Shown here one piece after another: positions 53,355 to 62,267 of a stretch of 62,422 nucleotides of DNA. The translations under genes and the position numbers were made by a program. Each line of letters begins with the position of its first letter. The stretch's first letter is position 1. The stretch spans positions 1 to 62,422 of the forward strand of contig JAFXEX010000021.1 in the NCBI GenBank assembly GCA_017520825.1, written 5' to 3'. The DNA comes from Clostridia bacterium (GTDB taxonomy: Bacteria; Bacillota; Clostridia; Oscillospirales; SIG627). Below the pieces are notes generated by a model that was not told where the DNA came from, made no database searches, and saw only the letters and a list, made by a program, of their open reading frames with translations.

Positions 53355-55853
53355 ATGCAAACAGGAACCTTGAGAATAGAACTTACAACGGGTGGAGCAT
53401 TGCCTGTAAACGATGCGATAGTCAGAATAAAATCGGTTTCGGGAGAGCTTCTTTACGAAGCCCCGATTCCTTTGGGGAGTGGGGGAAGGTCCCAGGCGTT
53501 TGAGCTTGAAGTACCCGACATAGCCCTTTCCCTTGACAGAAATGAAACCCCGGCACCCTACGGACTTTTCAACGTTGAGGTGCTGTCGGGAAATTTCGCC
53601 CGTGCATTTATAAACGGCGTTCAGGTATTTGCCCAGAGAGAAGCCATTTTGCAGGTGCCACTTCAACCGAGAACCGAGTCCTTCCCCTCGGCTAACCTGC
53701 CAAACACCTTTACAATTCCACCCAACGCCCTCCGTCTGCCACCTCAGCCCCAAGGTGATACTTCAACTCTTTTTCCACAGTTGCCCTCAACTCAGCTTCA
53801 CGCATTCCCCTTTATTCCACAGTATATAACCGTACATCTTGGTGTACCCACCGATTTTTCGGCACGGAACGTTACCGTTACCTTTCAGGATTACATAAAA
53901 AACGTTGCCAGTAGTGAAATATATCCCACCTGGCCCGAGGAGTCCTTGAAGGCGAATATTATTGCACAGATTTCCTTTGTGCTTAACCGAGTATATACCG
54001 AATGGTACAGAAGCCGTGGCTACGATTTTGATATTACCAACAATACGGCGTTTGACCAATATTTCGTTGAGGGAAGAAATATATTCCAGAACATAAGTGA
54101 GCTTGTAGATGAGATTTTCAATATTTATTTGCAAAAGCCCGGCAACGAAGAACCTTTCTTTGCTCGCTATTGCAACGGAACCACCTCAACCTGCGACGGC
54201 TTGTCCCAGTGGGGCACGGTTTCCCTTGCCAACGATGGCTTGAACGCTCAAAGCATATTGGAATACTATTACGGAGACGTTGAGCTGGTTGAAACCGACG
54301 ACCTGAGAGGACCCTTTGAGTCATATCCCGGAAATCCACTAAAGCTTGACTCCAGAGGCGTTCCCGTCAGAACTATTCAGGAACAGCTTAACCGAATTGC
54401 CATAAACTACCCCTCAATTCCCTTCGTGGCAGTTGACAGCATTTTCGGTCCCTCTACCGAGCGAAGCGTAAGACAGTTTCAAAGAATTTTCAACCTTACT
54501 CCAGATGGAATAGTGGGCAAGGGCACCTGGTACGCCATATCCAGAGTGTACGTAGCAGTAAAGGACCTTGCCGAGCTGACAAGTGAGGGCGAAAGAGTTG
54601 ACTATGCGTCCCAGGAATATCCCGGTGAGCCCTTGCGTCTTGGCGACAGAAGCGTTGAGGTCCTTGAAATTCAGCTCTATCTCAGCACTATTGCTCTCTA
54701 TAACAACGAGGTAAAAACCGTTGCAATCGACGGCGTTTTCGGTGAAAGCACCTTGAATTCAGTAGTTTCCTTCCAGCGAGCCTATGGAATTGACCCCGAC
54801 GGAATAGTGGGAAGAATAACGTGGGAAAGGCTGGTTGACGTGTACAACGGAATTATAGATAACGTTGACGTGCCCATGGTGGGCGCTGACATTGAGGTAC
54901 AGCCTTATCCCGGAGTTCCCCTCAGAGTAGGCTCGCAGAGCAATCTCGTAGTATACCTCAGACGCATTATTAATGAATTGAGCAACGTATACGCCGACCT
55001 TTCTCCCGTTGACGTTAACGACCTCTATGACGAAGCACTTGCTGAACAGGTGCGCAATTTCCAGAGCCTTGCTTCTCTGCCTGAAACGGGTGTCGCTGAC
55101 GAAACTACCTGGAATTATCTCAACGAGGCTTACAAGAGAGAAGCAATGAATTCTGCTCTTGATTTAGGAGAGCGCCCCTATTCAGGAACACCCTTGAGAG
55201 TAGGCTCACAGGGTCTGAACGTAAGGTACGTGCAGGCGGGACTTGAACGATTGCGCACCAGAGAGCCCGAAATTCCTCAGGTTACGGCAGACGGTGTGTT
55301 CGGTACTTCTACCGAGAATGCAGTGCGTACTTTCCAGCGTCTTTACGGCTTGCTTCCCGACGGAATTGTGGGTGAATATACCTGGAATACCCTTAACACT
55401 GCTCTTCAGAATCTTAATCAGCCCGTTACTCCACGAGCCGAGGTGGTAATTCAGGAAACCGAGGAGGAGCTCACGGCTCAGGTCGATATAGCGGAACGGA
55501 TAGAGGATAAGGTTGAGGAGCTTGAGGAAAAGCTTGAAGATAAGCTTGACGAAATAGAGGACAGAATAGAGGACGAAATTGAGGAACGGCTTGAACAACC
55601 ACCACGCCGTGAGGTAAAACGGCTTGGCTTGTCGGAGCCTTACGAGAGACCCCTCAGAGTTGGAAGCGTGGGACGTGACGTTGAGAAAATGAAGGATGCA
55701 CTCTACCAAAAGGGATATCTTGACAGAAACGCTGCAAACGGAGATATCTTCGGTATCGCTACCCGACGTGCAGTGGAGCTGTTACAGCGTGATGCAGGTC
55801 TTACCCCCACGGGTAGGGTGGATGAAGGTACTTGGAACGAAATATTTAAATAA
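53355..55853 (+). CDS. SpoIID-like and multi-PG-binding domain protein
   Basis: 832 residues; ATG 53355 after GAAAGGAAG. N-terminal beta domain (about 1-90), a SpoIID-type domain (VTVTFQDYIKNVASSEIYPT, then NIIAQISFVLNRVYTEWYRS, and GLSQWGTVSLANDGLNAQSI LEYYYG). Then five PG_binding_1-type repeats with DGVFGESTLNSVVSFQRAYG-like cores, the third without the FG motif, and an acidic coiled coil (about 705-755) before the last repeat. No signal peptide. Domain content suggests remodelling or attachment to peptidoglycan in spore or envelope morphogenesis (inference). Confidence 0.82.
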   Translation: MQTGTLRIELTTGGALPVNDAIVRIKSVSGELLYEAPIPLGSGGRSQAFELEVPDIALSLDRNETPAPYGLFNVEVLSGNFARAFINGVQVFAQREAILQVPLQPRTESFPSANLPNTFTIPPNALRLPPQPQGDTSTLFPQLPSTQLHAFPFIPQYITVHLGVPTDFSARNVTVTFQDYIKNVASSEIYPTWPEESLKANIIAQISFVLNRVYTEWYRSRGYDFDITNNTAFDQYFVEGRNIFQNISELVDEIFNIYLQKPGNEEPFFARYCNGTTSTCDGLSQWGTVSLANDGLNAQSILEYYYGDVELVETDDLRGPFESYPGNPLKLDSRGVPVRTIQEQLNRIAINYPSIPFVAVDSIFGPSTERSVRQFQRIFNLTPDGIVGKGTWYAISRVYVAVKDLAELTSEGERVDYASQEYPGEPLRLGDRSVEVLEIQLYLSTIALYNNEVKTVAIDGVFGESTLNSVVSFQRAYGIDPDGIVGRITWERLVDVYNGIIDNVDVPMVGADIEVQPYPGVPLRVGSQSNLVVYLRRIINELSNVYADLSPVDVNDLYDEALAEQVRNFQSLASLPETGVADETTWNYLNEAYKREAMNSALDLGERPYSGTPLRVGSQGLNVRYVQAGLERLRTREPEIPQVTADGVFGTSTENAVRTFQRLYGLLPDGIVGEYTWNTLNTALQNLNQPVTPRAEVVIQETEEELTAQVDIAERIEDKVEELEEKLEDKLDEIEDRIEDEIEERLEQPPRREVKRLGLSEPYERPLRVGSVGRDVEKMKDALYQKGYLDRNAANGDIFGIATRRAVELLQRDAGLTPTGRVDEGTWNEIFK

Positions 55854-55910
55854 AAGAGGAGATGTTAAAAATGTCCATTCTGAAGCATTTTTCCTATCTC
55901 CTATAAGTCA

Positions 55911-55948
55911 GGGCAGTAAAAACCACTGGTTTTTACTGCCCATTATTA
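55911..55948. terminator. Bidirectional terminator between convergent genes
   Basis: GGGCAGTAAAAACC (55911-55924) / GGTTTTTACTGCCC (55928-55941) followed by ATTATTATT. Confidence 0.8.
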
Positions 55949-56896
55949 TTAGTTCACTACGTTTTGAGGCTTTCCGTCAAAGTAAGCCTGAATATTCTTG
56001 ACGGTAACGTCAAGCAGTCGGCTTCTCGCCTCCTTGGGTGCCCACGCAATATGGGGAGTGACGATTACGTTGTCAAGATTTATAAGGGGAGAGGAATTTA
56101 CGGGTGGCTCTTCCGTAAGAACGTCAATTCCGGCGCCGTACACCTTTCCACTTTTGATTGCTTCGGCAAGGTCGTTTTCATCAATAAGTCCACCACGGGC
56201 AGTATTGATAATTATTACCCCATCCTTCATTTTCTCAATGGTTTCACGTCTTATAATTCTCTTGTTGTCCTCCTTCAAGGGACAGCAAAGAGAAATTACG
56301 TCGCTTTCGGAAAGCAATTCGTCCAGCTCCACGTGTTCAACGCCGTCCAGACTCTGACTTGAATGATAGCAAATTACCTTCATTCCAAATGCTTGTGCAA
56401 TTTTCGCCGTAGCGCATCCGATTGCTCCCATTCCGATAAGCCCCAGAGTTTTTCCCGAAAGCTCTATTAGGTTGGAAATATGGAAGGTATAATCGGGACA
56501 TTTCTGCCACGTACCCTCCTTTACTGCGTTGGAGTGGTCTCCCGTTCTGATGCAAAGCTCTAAAATAAGAGCAAAAATGTGTTGCGCTACCGAGGGGGTG
56601 GAGTAGGCAGGAACGTTGGAAACCGTTATTCCGTGTCTGCGTGCCCCTTCAACGTCTACAGTGTTATATCCGGTTGCCGTCACCGAAATAAATTTCAGAT
56701 TTTTGCAGGCTGTGAAGATTTCCTCATTCATAATCACTTTATTCACCACGACCGTCTCTGCATCTCCGATTCTTGCTATGGCTTCCTCGGTGGTAGCCGT
56801 TCTGTCGTAAAGCTCAACCTCACCAAGAGCGTTGAGAGCGCTGAAATCAAGGTCGCCGGGATTGAGCGCATAACTGTCAAGATAAACTATTCGCAT
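55949..56896 (-). CDS. D-2-hydroxyacid dehydrogenase (NAD-binding)
   Basis: 315 residues. Catalytic domain with VVVNKVIMNEEIFTAC and ISVTATGYNTVDVEGARRHG; nucleotide fold starts GKTLGLIGMGAIGCATAKIA (GxGxxG near 150); then GVIINTARGGLIDENDLAEA with the catalytic Arg, LTEEPP and TPHIAWAPKEARSRLLD with the catalytic Glu and His. Glycerate/phosphoglycerate or related substrate. It overlaps the HAD gene by one base (ATGA type). Confidence 0.94.
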   Translation of the reverse strand: MRIVYLDSYALNPGDLDFSALNALGEVELYDRTATTEEAIARIGDAETVVVNKVIMNEEIFTACKNLKFISVTATGYNTVDVEGARRHGITVSNVPAYSTPSVAQHIFALILELCIRTGDHSNAVKEGTWQKCPDYTFHISNLIELSGKTLGLIGMGAIGCATAKIAQAFGMKVICYHSSQSLDGVEHVELDELLSESDVISLCCPLKEDNKRIIRRETIEKMKDGVIIINTARGGLIDENDLAEAIKSGKVYGAGIDVLTEEPPVNSSPLINLDNVIVTPHIAWAPKEARSRLLDVTVKNIQAYFDGKPQNVVN

Positions 56897-57696
56897 TATT
56901 TTGAAATATCTCCTACACTGTTTAATATATAATGTGGACGGTATGAGAAGGAATCGAAGTTTTCGTCGTTGGTAACGCCTGTCAGCACCAGCGCAGTATC
57001 AACCTCGGTCTGTATTCCCGCTACGATATCGGTGTCCATTCTGTCACCCACGATAAGGGTGTCTGCTCTGTGACATCCAAGCTGATGAATGGCGTGTCTC
57101 ATAATGAGAGGGTTGGGCTTGCCTATGAAATACGCTTCCTTGCCCGTCGTCATTTCTATGGGTGCGATAAGGGCACGGCAGGCAGGAACTATTCCGTTCT
57201 CGCTGGGAGCAGTAAGGTCACTGTTGGTTCCTATAAGCTTTGCTCCGTTGAATACCAATCGTACTGCACGCTCTATCTTGTCGTAGCTATAAGAACGTGT
57301 TTCGCCTACAACCACGTAATCGGGATTGACGTCGTTCATATAAATATCCTTGTCGTAAAGAGCGTTGGTAAGACCTGCCTCGCCGATAACGTAGGCAGTA
57401 CATCCAGGCTTCTGCGAGGCAAGGAAGGATGCCGTGGCAAGAGCGCTGGTGTAAAAATGGCTCTCGTCAATGTCAAGTCCCATTCTTGCAAGCTTAAGGC
57501 TTAATTCCTTGGGGGAGCGCTCGGGACTGTTGGTGAGAAACAAAAACTTTTTGTTTTCACGCTTCAGCCAATCCACGAATTCGGGAACTCCGGGCAAAAG
57601 CTTGTTTCCGTGATAAATAACTCCGTCCATATCGCATATAAAGCCTTCCTTTTTCTGAAAGACCGTTGCGTCCTTTATTACTAAATCTTTAAGCAT
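56896..57696 (-). CDS. HAD-IIA family phosphatase (NagD-like)
   Basis: 266 residues. Motif I FICDMDGVIYHGNKLLPG (first Asp nucleophile), motif II LFLTNSPERSPKELS, C2 cap region with YVVVGETRSYSYDKIERAVR, and motif III/IV IGKPNPLIMRHAIHQLG then TLIVGDRMDTDIVAGIQTEV. Cytoplasmic sugar-phosphate phosphatase. Upstream of and co-transcribed with the dehydrogenase. This pairing suggests removal of a phosphorylated hydroxyacid (inference). Confidence 0.94.
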   Translation of the reverse strand: MLKDLVIKDATVFQKKEGFICDMDGVIYHGNKLLPGVPEFVDWLKRENKKFLFLTNSPERSPKELSLKLARMGLDIDESHFYTSALATASFLASQKPGCTAYVIGEAGLTNALYDKDIYMNDVNPDYVVVGETRSYSYDKIERAVRLVFNGAKLIGTNSDLTAPSENGIVPACRALIAPIEMTTGKEAYFIGKPNPLIMRHAIHQLGCHRADTLIVGDRMDTDIVAGIQTEVDTALVLTGVTNDENFDSFSYRPHYILNSVGDISK

Positions 57697-57718
57697 TTTT
57701 ATCTCCTTATCTCTTTGC

Positions 57719-59020
57719 TCAATTTCCGTAGTTTATATAATAATCCGAAAGAAATTCTTCCGATATCGTAGACTTGACCTTTGCTATTATTTTGTCGTAG
57801 CTGTACGCCGAGCTTTTCAAGGTAGTTCCGTGAGTTTCATAAAGCTCCTGCGAGTAATTTTCAAGAGTATACATCTTGAGAGAGCGTCTGGTCAGACTGT
57901 AGTGGCACATAGTGGGATTGAAAAGGGGATTTTCTACTCTTGCACCGTTTTCATCCTTAACTATGTCAAGGCTGAGATATCCACCGAACATATTCCAGGG
58001 ATAGTACATAGTGGAAATAAAGTTTCCAAGGGAGTAAGCAATAAGGGTTTTGTGTCCCTCTGCGTTTTCCTTCCATTTCATTTCCTGAATAACGTGGGGA
58101 TGAGTACCGATTATTACGTCAGCCCCTGCGTCAACCAACGCCTGCGCCTGATTTCTCTGGTCCTGATTGGGATCGAAGGAATCCTCCCAGCCCCAGTGCA
58201 TTGACACAAACACAAGGTCGGCAAGCTCACGGGCTTCTTTTACCTGGCGCGTAAGCTCTGCTTCATCGGGCAAGGGAATGTATATATCCTCGTAGCCTGC
58301 CCCGGTGGGCATTCCGTTGGTGCTGTAGGTATATGCAAGAAAGGCAATTTTTACGCCGTCCTTTTCATATACTCTGATATCGTTATAATCTTCCTTATTC
58401 TTATAGCTGCCTATCTGCATAACGCCAAGGTCGGCTTTGGATGCCCAATAGTCTGCGTGATACAGAAGTCCCTTGCCACGGCAGTCAAGCATATGATTTG
58501 TTGCTGTGTTTATTACGTCAAAGCCCAGACGGATAAGAGTTTCGCCCATCTCGTCGGGGGTGTTGAAGTTGGGATAGCCTGCAGCAGGGAAGTCGGGTCC
58601 TGCAATGGGCGTTTCCTGATTTATAAAGGCAATGTCGGCGCCCGAGACGATTTCCTTGAAATTTTCATACATAGGGTCGAAATAGTATTTCGTTCCCGTG
58701 TTATATTCACTGGCAAGCCTTTCTCCGTCCTCAATAATGGAGCTGTGTATAAGATTGTCTCCGAAAGCCACGAAGGTCAGTCTCGTTTCCTGGGGCACGG
58801 GCTCAACCTCGGGCTCAATTTCGGGAGGTACGATTGGCTGGTCCTGATTTTCGATTTCGTTTGGTGTAGCTGTGTTATCGGTTACAGGTGGCTTGGGGGT
58901 GTCGGGAGTATTACAGCTCTTGAAGATGCAAAGTCCCACGAATAGCAGAGCCACAATGATAACGAGTATAGCCGCAGTGACACTCGGTCTGAGATGACGT
59001 CTGCGTTTTCTTTGTGCCAT
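57719..59020 (-). CDS. CapA family (poly-gamma-glutamate synthesis-type) surface protein
   Basis: 433 residues. N-terminal signal anchor (AAILVIIVALLFVGLCIFKS) followed by a proline-rich linker (about 35-80) and a metallophosphoesterase-like PGA_cap domain: LTFVAFGDNLIHSSIIEDG, DIAFINQETPIAG, GFDVINTATNHMLDCRGKG, DLVFVSMHWGWEDSFDPNQD, ADVIIGTHPHVIQ. CapA homologues are extracytoplasmic. The gene has its own upstream region with no obvious operon partner. Confidence 0.9.
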   Translation of the reverse strand: MAQRKRRRHLRPSVTAAILVIIVALLFVGLCIFKSCNTPDTPKPPVTDNTATPNEIENQDQPIVPPEIEPEVEPVPQETRLTFVAFGDNLIHSSIIEDGERLASEYNTGTKYYFDPMYENFKEIVSGADIAFINQETPIAGPDFPAAGYPNFNTPDEMGETLIRLGFDVINTATNHMLDCRGKGLLYHADYWASKADLGVMQIGSYKNKEDYNDIRVYEKDGVKIAFLAYTYSTNGMPTGAGYEDIYIPLPDEAELTRQVKEARELADLVFVSMHWGWEDSFDPNQDQRNQAQALVDAGADVIIGTHPHVIQEMKWKENAEGHKTLIAYSLGNFISTMYYPWNMFGGYLSLDIVKDENGARVENPLFNPTMCHYSLTRRSLKMYTLENYSQELYETHGTTLKSSAYSYDKIIAKVKSTISEEFLSDYYINYGN

Positions 59021-59155
59021 GTTTTTGTGCTTCCTTTCTTCCTTTATATATTATATAATATAATAAGTTGTTCCAATTGTCAATAAAGGATAAGAAGGAT
59101 TTATTTAAATGTAAAAATTTTCCAATAAGTGTAAAAACTTCGCAACCGTAAAGCC

Positions 59156-59228
59156 TTATGTAACAAAAGGAGCAGGTTATGTAACAAAAGTCCGCTAACG
59201 TTACGGCTAATGTTACAGTTATGTTACA
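59156..59228 (+). promoter_or_regulatory. GTTAC/GTAAC half-site cluster upstream of the S-layer gene
   Basis: TTATGTAACAAAAG occurs at 59156 and 59177 (21 bp apart, same strand). GTTAC follows at 59200, and GTTACA at 59212 and 59223 in the opposite orientation. The stretch 59021-59155 shows nothing recognisable apart from AT-rich sequence. Confidence 0.55.
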
Positions 59229-59242
59229 AAATTCCAAAACCC

Positions 59243-59271
59243 TTGCATTTTAAAAATCGTTATGATATTAT
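59243..59271 (+). promoter_or_regulatory. Promoter of the S-layer protein gene
   Basis: -35 TTGCAT (59243-59248), 17-bp spacer, -10 TATTAT (59266-59271), followed by a strong AGGAGG (59306-59311) 9 bp before ATG 59321. Confidence 0.7.
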
Positions 59272-59320
59272 GATAGTGCCAAAAGAAAGGCAAAAGAAAT
59301 TTTTTAGGAGGTTTTCAACT

Positions 59321-62143
59321 ATGAAAACAAGCGCACGCTTTTTAGCAATGCTCCTTGCAGTAGTTATGATTGCAAGCGCAGCACTTTCAGTTTCCGCTTT
59401 TTCAGACGTTACAGCAGGTGTAGACCACGCTACAGCAATTAGCGTTCTTTCACAGCTCGGCGTTATCGGCGGTTATGAAGACGGCACATTCAAGCCCACT
59501 CAGAACGTTACACGTGCTGAAATGGCAAAACTCGTTTATGTTCTCTACACTACATTCGTAGATGCAGGAGCAGGCACAGTTAAGTTTAACGACGTTAAGG
59601 CTGACAACTGGGCTGCTGGTTACATCTCATGGTGTGCTAGCAAGGGAATCATCGGCGGCTACGGCGACGGTAACTTCGGTCCTTCCGACAACGTTACATA
59701 CGACCAGGCTCTTAAGATGGTTTGCGGAGCTCTCGGTTACAATGACTGGGATTCAGCTCTTTGGCCCACAGACGTAAGATCTAAGGCTATCAGAGAGCTC
59801 GCTCTCAACGAAGGCATCGCTGACACCGTTAAGGGTAGCGACAAGCTTACCAGAGGTCAGGTTGCACAGATCATGTACAACGCTCTTCTCGCTCCTATGA
59901 ACGAGACCAAGATCACATACGTTTATGACACAAGCTCATACGTAGATGCAAACGGCGACCCCGTAGAAGTTAAGGTTCCTGTTGAAGTAGCTAAGACTCT
60001 CGCTGTTGACGTTTGGGACTTCACAGAAAAGAACTACACAATCGGCGCTGTTCAGCAGAACGCTGACGACGAAGCTATCAAGTTTGTAGGTGACTCAACT
60101 TGGACTGAGCTTGAAGATCTCGGTCTTGAAGAGTACATCGGTAAGACTGCTGACCTCATCGGTCTTCAGGTTAACGTAGTTGAAAAGGATGAAGAAATCC
60201 TTGGCGCAACAGTTAAGGGCTCCGTAGTAGACAACGTTACGATTTCTTACGACAAGAAGTACACAACTCTTACTATCGATGGCGTTAAGTATACAGTTGA
60301 CAACTTCAACGGTGAAGCTAAGAACCAGATCGCATTCTACAATGCTGACGGTACACCAAGCGACGTTGAAGTATTCGATAGCGAAGGCGTATTCACAGAA
60401 GCATTCAAGAACATCATTTGGATGGAAAGAGTTACAAGAGTTATCGACGTTGATGGCGACGGTATCGTTGACAGATTCGTAATGGCTCCCAAGGCAGCAT
60501 ACGTTGTAACAAACGTTAAGGTTGCTAACAAGGTTAACACAGTTTACTACAAGGATCTTGAAGGCTCAGCTACTTACAGCGCACCCGTTGCAAACGTTAC
60601 AGCAACTCTTGCTAAGGATGACGTATTCGTAGCAGCTAAGCTTAACAACACTGTATACGCAGAGGTTGTTGCTCCCACTACAGCATACGCTACAAAGCTC
60701 AGCACAAAGACTATCACTCTTAACGAGCTTGGCGCAGTTAAGTACACAGATATTACTATCGCAGGTGTAGCAGACAAGACTTTCGCAGCAGCTGACGTTC
60801 TTGGCGCTGACAAGGAAGGTCTCTACTGGATCTACAACGGACAGGTTATCAAGTCTGACCTTTCCGGAACAGTAGCTTCAGAATACAAGATTGCAATCCT
60901 CAAGGAAGTTGTTGAAAACGACGTTACATTTGACCCCGTTACAATGCAGGATGGCGCTTCATACAGTGCAGTTCTCATCATCGACGGTGTTGAAACAACT
61001 GTAACTCTTAAGGAAGTAATCGTTGCAGGCGAAACAAAGACTGCAGCTCAGGCTTACAACCTTTACAAGGCTACAACTGCTGGCAACGGCAAGAGAGCTT
61101 ACGTTTACGAGCTCGTAGCAGCTTACACTGAAGACGACGGTCTTTACACTCTTACAATCAACGCTGACCTTGACGGCGCAGATAATGAAGACACTACTGA
61201 CGTAGTTGAAGGTACAACATACGTTAAGGTTGATACTCCCGCAGCTATCACTTACAACGCAAGCACAGGCCTTTACACTGTAGGCAGCTACAAGAGAGTC
61301 GTTCTTGACGACGCTTCTGTAATCTTCTACACATACGAAGTACAGACCGGTGCAGCAGCTGGCTTCATCGACCTTGGTAAGTACACTAAGGCTAACATCA
61401 CAGCTAAGTCATTCGAAAAGGCTCTTTCAGACGTAGCATACCTCGCATACAACGAAACAACTAAGATGTACACTCTTATCGCAGCAGTTGTTGCTGGCGA
61501 AATCGAAGGCGCATCTGATGATACAGTTTCTTACGTAAACGATGGTCGTCTCGTTCTCTACGCTCCTGAAGACAGCTCAGAAGAGCTCTACGAAGGCAAG
61601 ACATACAACTCTTACATCTTCATGGACAACGCAACCCTTACAACTAAGGACGCAGTTCTTGATACAGAGGTTCTTGCTGAAAACGCAAACGACACAGAAG
61701 AAGGCAAGCTTTACGGCTGGAATCCTACTCTTGAAGTATACGAAGTAATCAACTCTGGTGTTACTCTTAACACTGTTAAGGGCATCACAATCACAGACGT
61801 AGTTGAAGAAGGTTACGACCTCATCTACACTGCAGTTGCTGGTGAAGAGTTCAAGGTTGACGAAACCGTTACTATCTGGGGTCTTGGAGAAGACAGAAAG
61901 AGCGATTCTTACAAGCAGCTCACATTTGCTGAACTCGCTGAAATGTTCGAACTCGTTAAGACATACAACGAAGATGAGAACGACGGCGCAGACCTCGCAA
62001 TCAGAGCTATCTGCATCAAGTACAAGGATGCAAACGATGATTACATTCTTTCATCTATCATCGTTGAAATCTTCGAGGCTGATGAAGAAGGCGTAGTTGC
62101 TCCTGTAAACAGCACAATTCTTAACAACTACTTCGGTTATTAA
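59321..62143 (+). CDS. Major SLH-domain S-layer-like surface protein
   Basis: 940 residues; ATG 59321 chosen for AGGAGG and the signal peptide (FLAMLLAVVMIASAALSVSA). Three SLH units: FSDVTAGVDHATAISVLSQL to NVTRAEMAKL; FNDVKADNWAAGYISWCASK to NVTYDQALKMV; and a third ending KLTRGQVAQIMYNALL. The remaining 700 residues are acidic, Thr/Val-rich beta domains without recognised family. Codon choice is very strongly biased (Lys mainly AAG, Thr ACA/ACT), unlike its neighbours and like rplK/rplA, which suggests one of the most expressed genes of the cell. Probably forms the outer surface layer anchored to the wall. Confidence 0.9.
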   Translation: MKTSARFLAMLLAVVMIASAALSVSAFSDVTAGVDHATAISVLSQLGVIGGYEDGTFKPTQNVTRAEMAKLVYVLYTTFVDAGAGTVKFNDVKADNWAAGYISWCASKGIIGGYGDGNFGPSDNVTYDQALKMVCGALGYNDWDSALWPTDVRSKAIRELALNEGIADTVKGSDKLTRGQVAQIMYNALLAPMNETKITYVYDTSSYVDANGDPVEVKVPVEVAKTLAVDVWDFTEKNYTIGAVQQNADDEAIKFVGDSTWTELEDLGLEEYIGKTADLIGLQVNVVEKDEEILGATVKGSVVDNVTISYDKKYTTLTIDGVKYTVDNFNGEAKNQIAFYNADGTPSDVEVFDSEGVFTEAFKNIIWMERVTRVIDVDGDGIVDRFVMAPKAAYVVTNVKVANKVNTVYYKDLEGSATYSAPVANVTATLAKDDVFVAAKLNNTVYAEVVAPTTAYATKLSTKTITLNELGAVKYTDITIAGVADKTFAAADVLGADKEGLYWIYNGQVIKSDLSGTVASEYKIAILKEVVENDVTFDPVTMQDGASYSAVLIIDGVETTVTLKEVIVAGETKTAAQAYNLYKATTAGNGKRAYVYELVAAYTEDDGLYTLTINADLDGADNEDTTDVVEGTTYVKVDTPAAITYNASTGLYTVGSYKRVVLDDASVIFYTYEVQTGAAAGFIDLGKYTKANITAKSFEKALSDVAYLAYNETTKMYTLIAAVVAGEIEGASDDTVSYVNDGRLVLYAPEDSSEELYEGKTYNSYIFMDNATLTTKDAVLDTEVLAENANDTEEGKLYGWNPTLEVYEVINSGVTLNTVKGITITDVVEEGYDLIYTAVAGEEFKVDETVTIWGLGEDRKSDSYKQLTFAELAEMFELVKTYNEDENDGADLAIRAICIKYKDANDDYILSSIIVEIFEADEEGVVAPVNSTILNNYFGY

Positions 62144-62173
62144 GATATTAATCTGAACAACAGGTAAACAATA

Positions 62174-62206
62174 AGGTGCTTCCCGAAAGGGAAGCATCTT
62201 TTTTTG
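62174..62206 (+). terminator. Terminator of the S-layer gene
   Basis: GTGCTTCCC-gaaa-GGGAAGCAT followed by seven T. Confidence 0.85.
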
Positions 62207-62267
62207 TTTACTTAAGAAATATTTGTATAGGAAGGATTTAGCCAAATCCTTCCTACTTTATATATAA

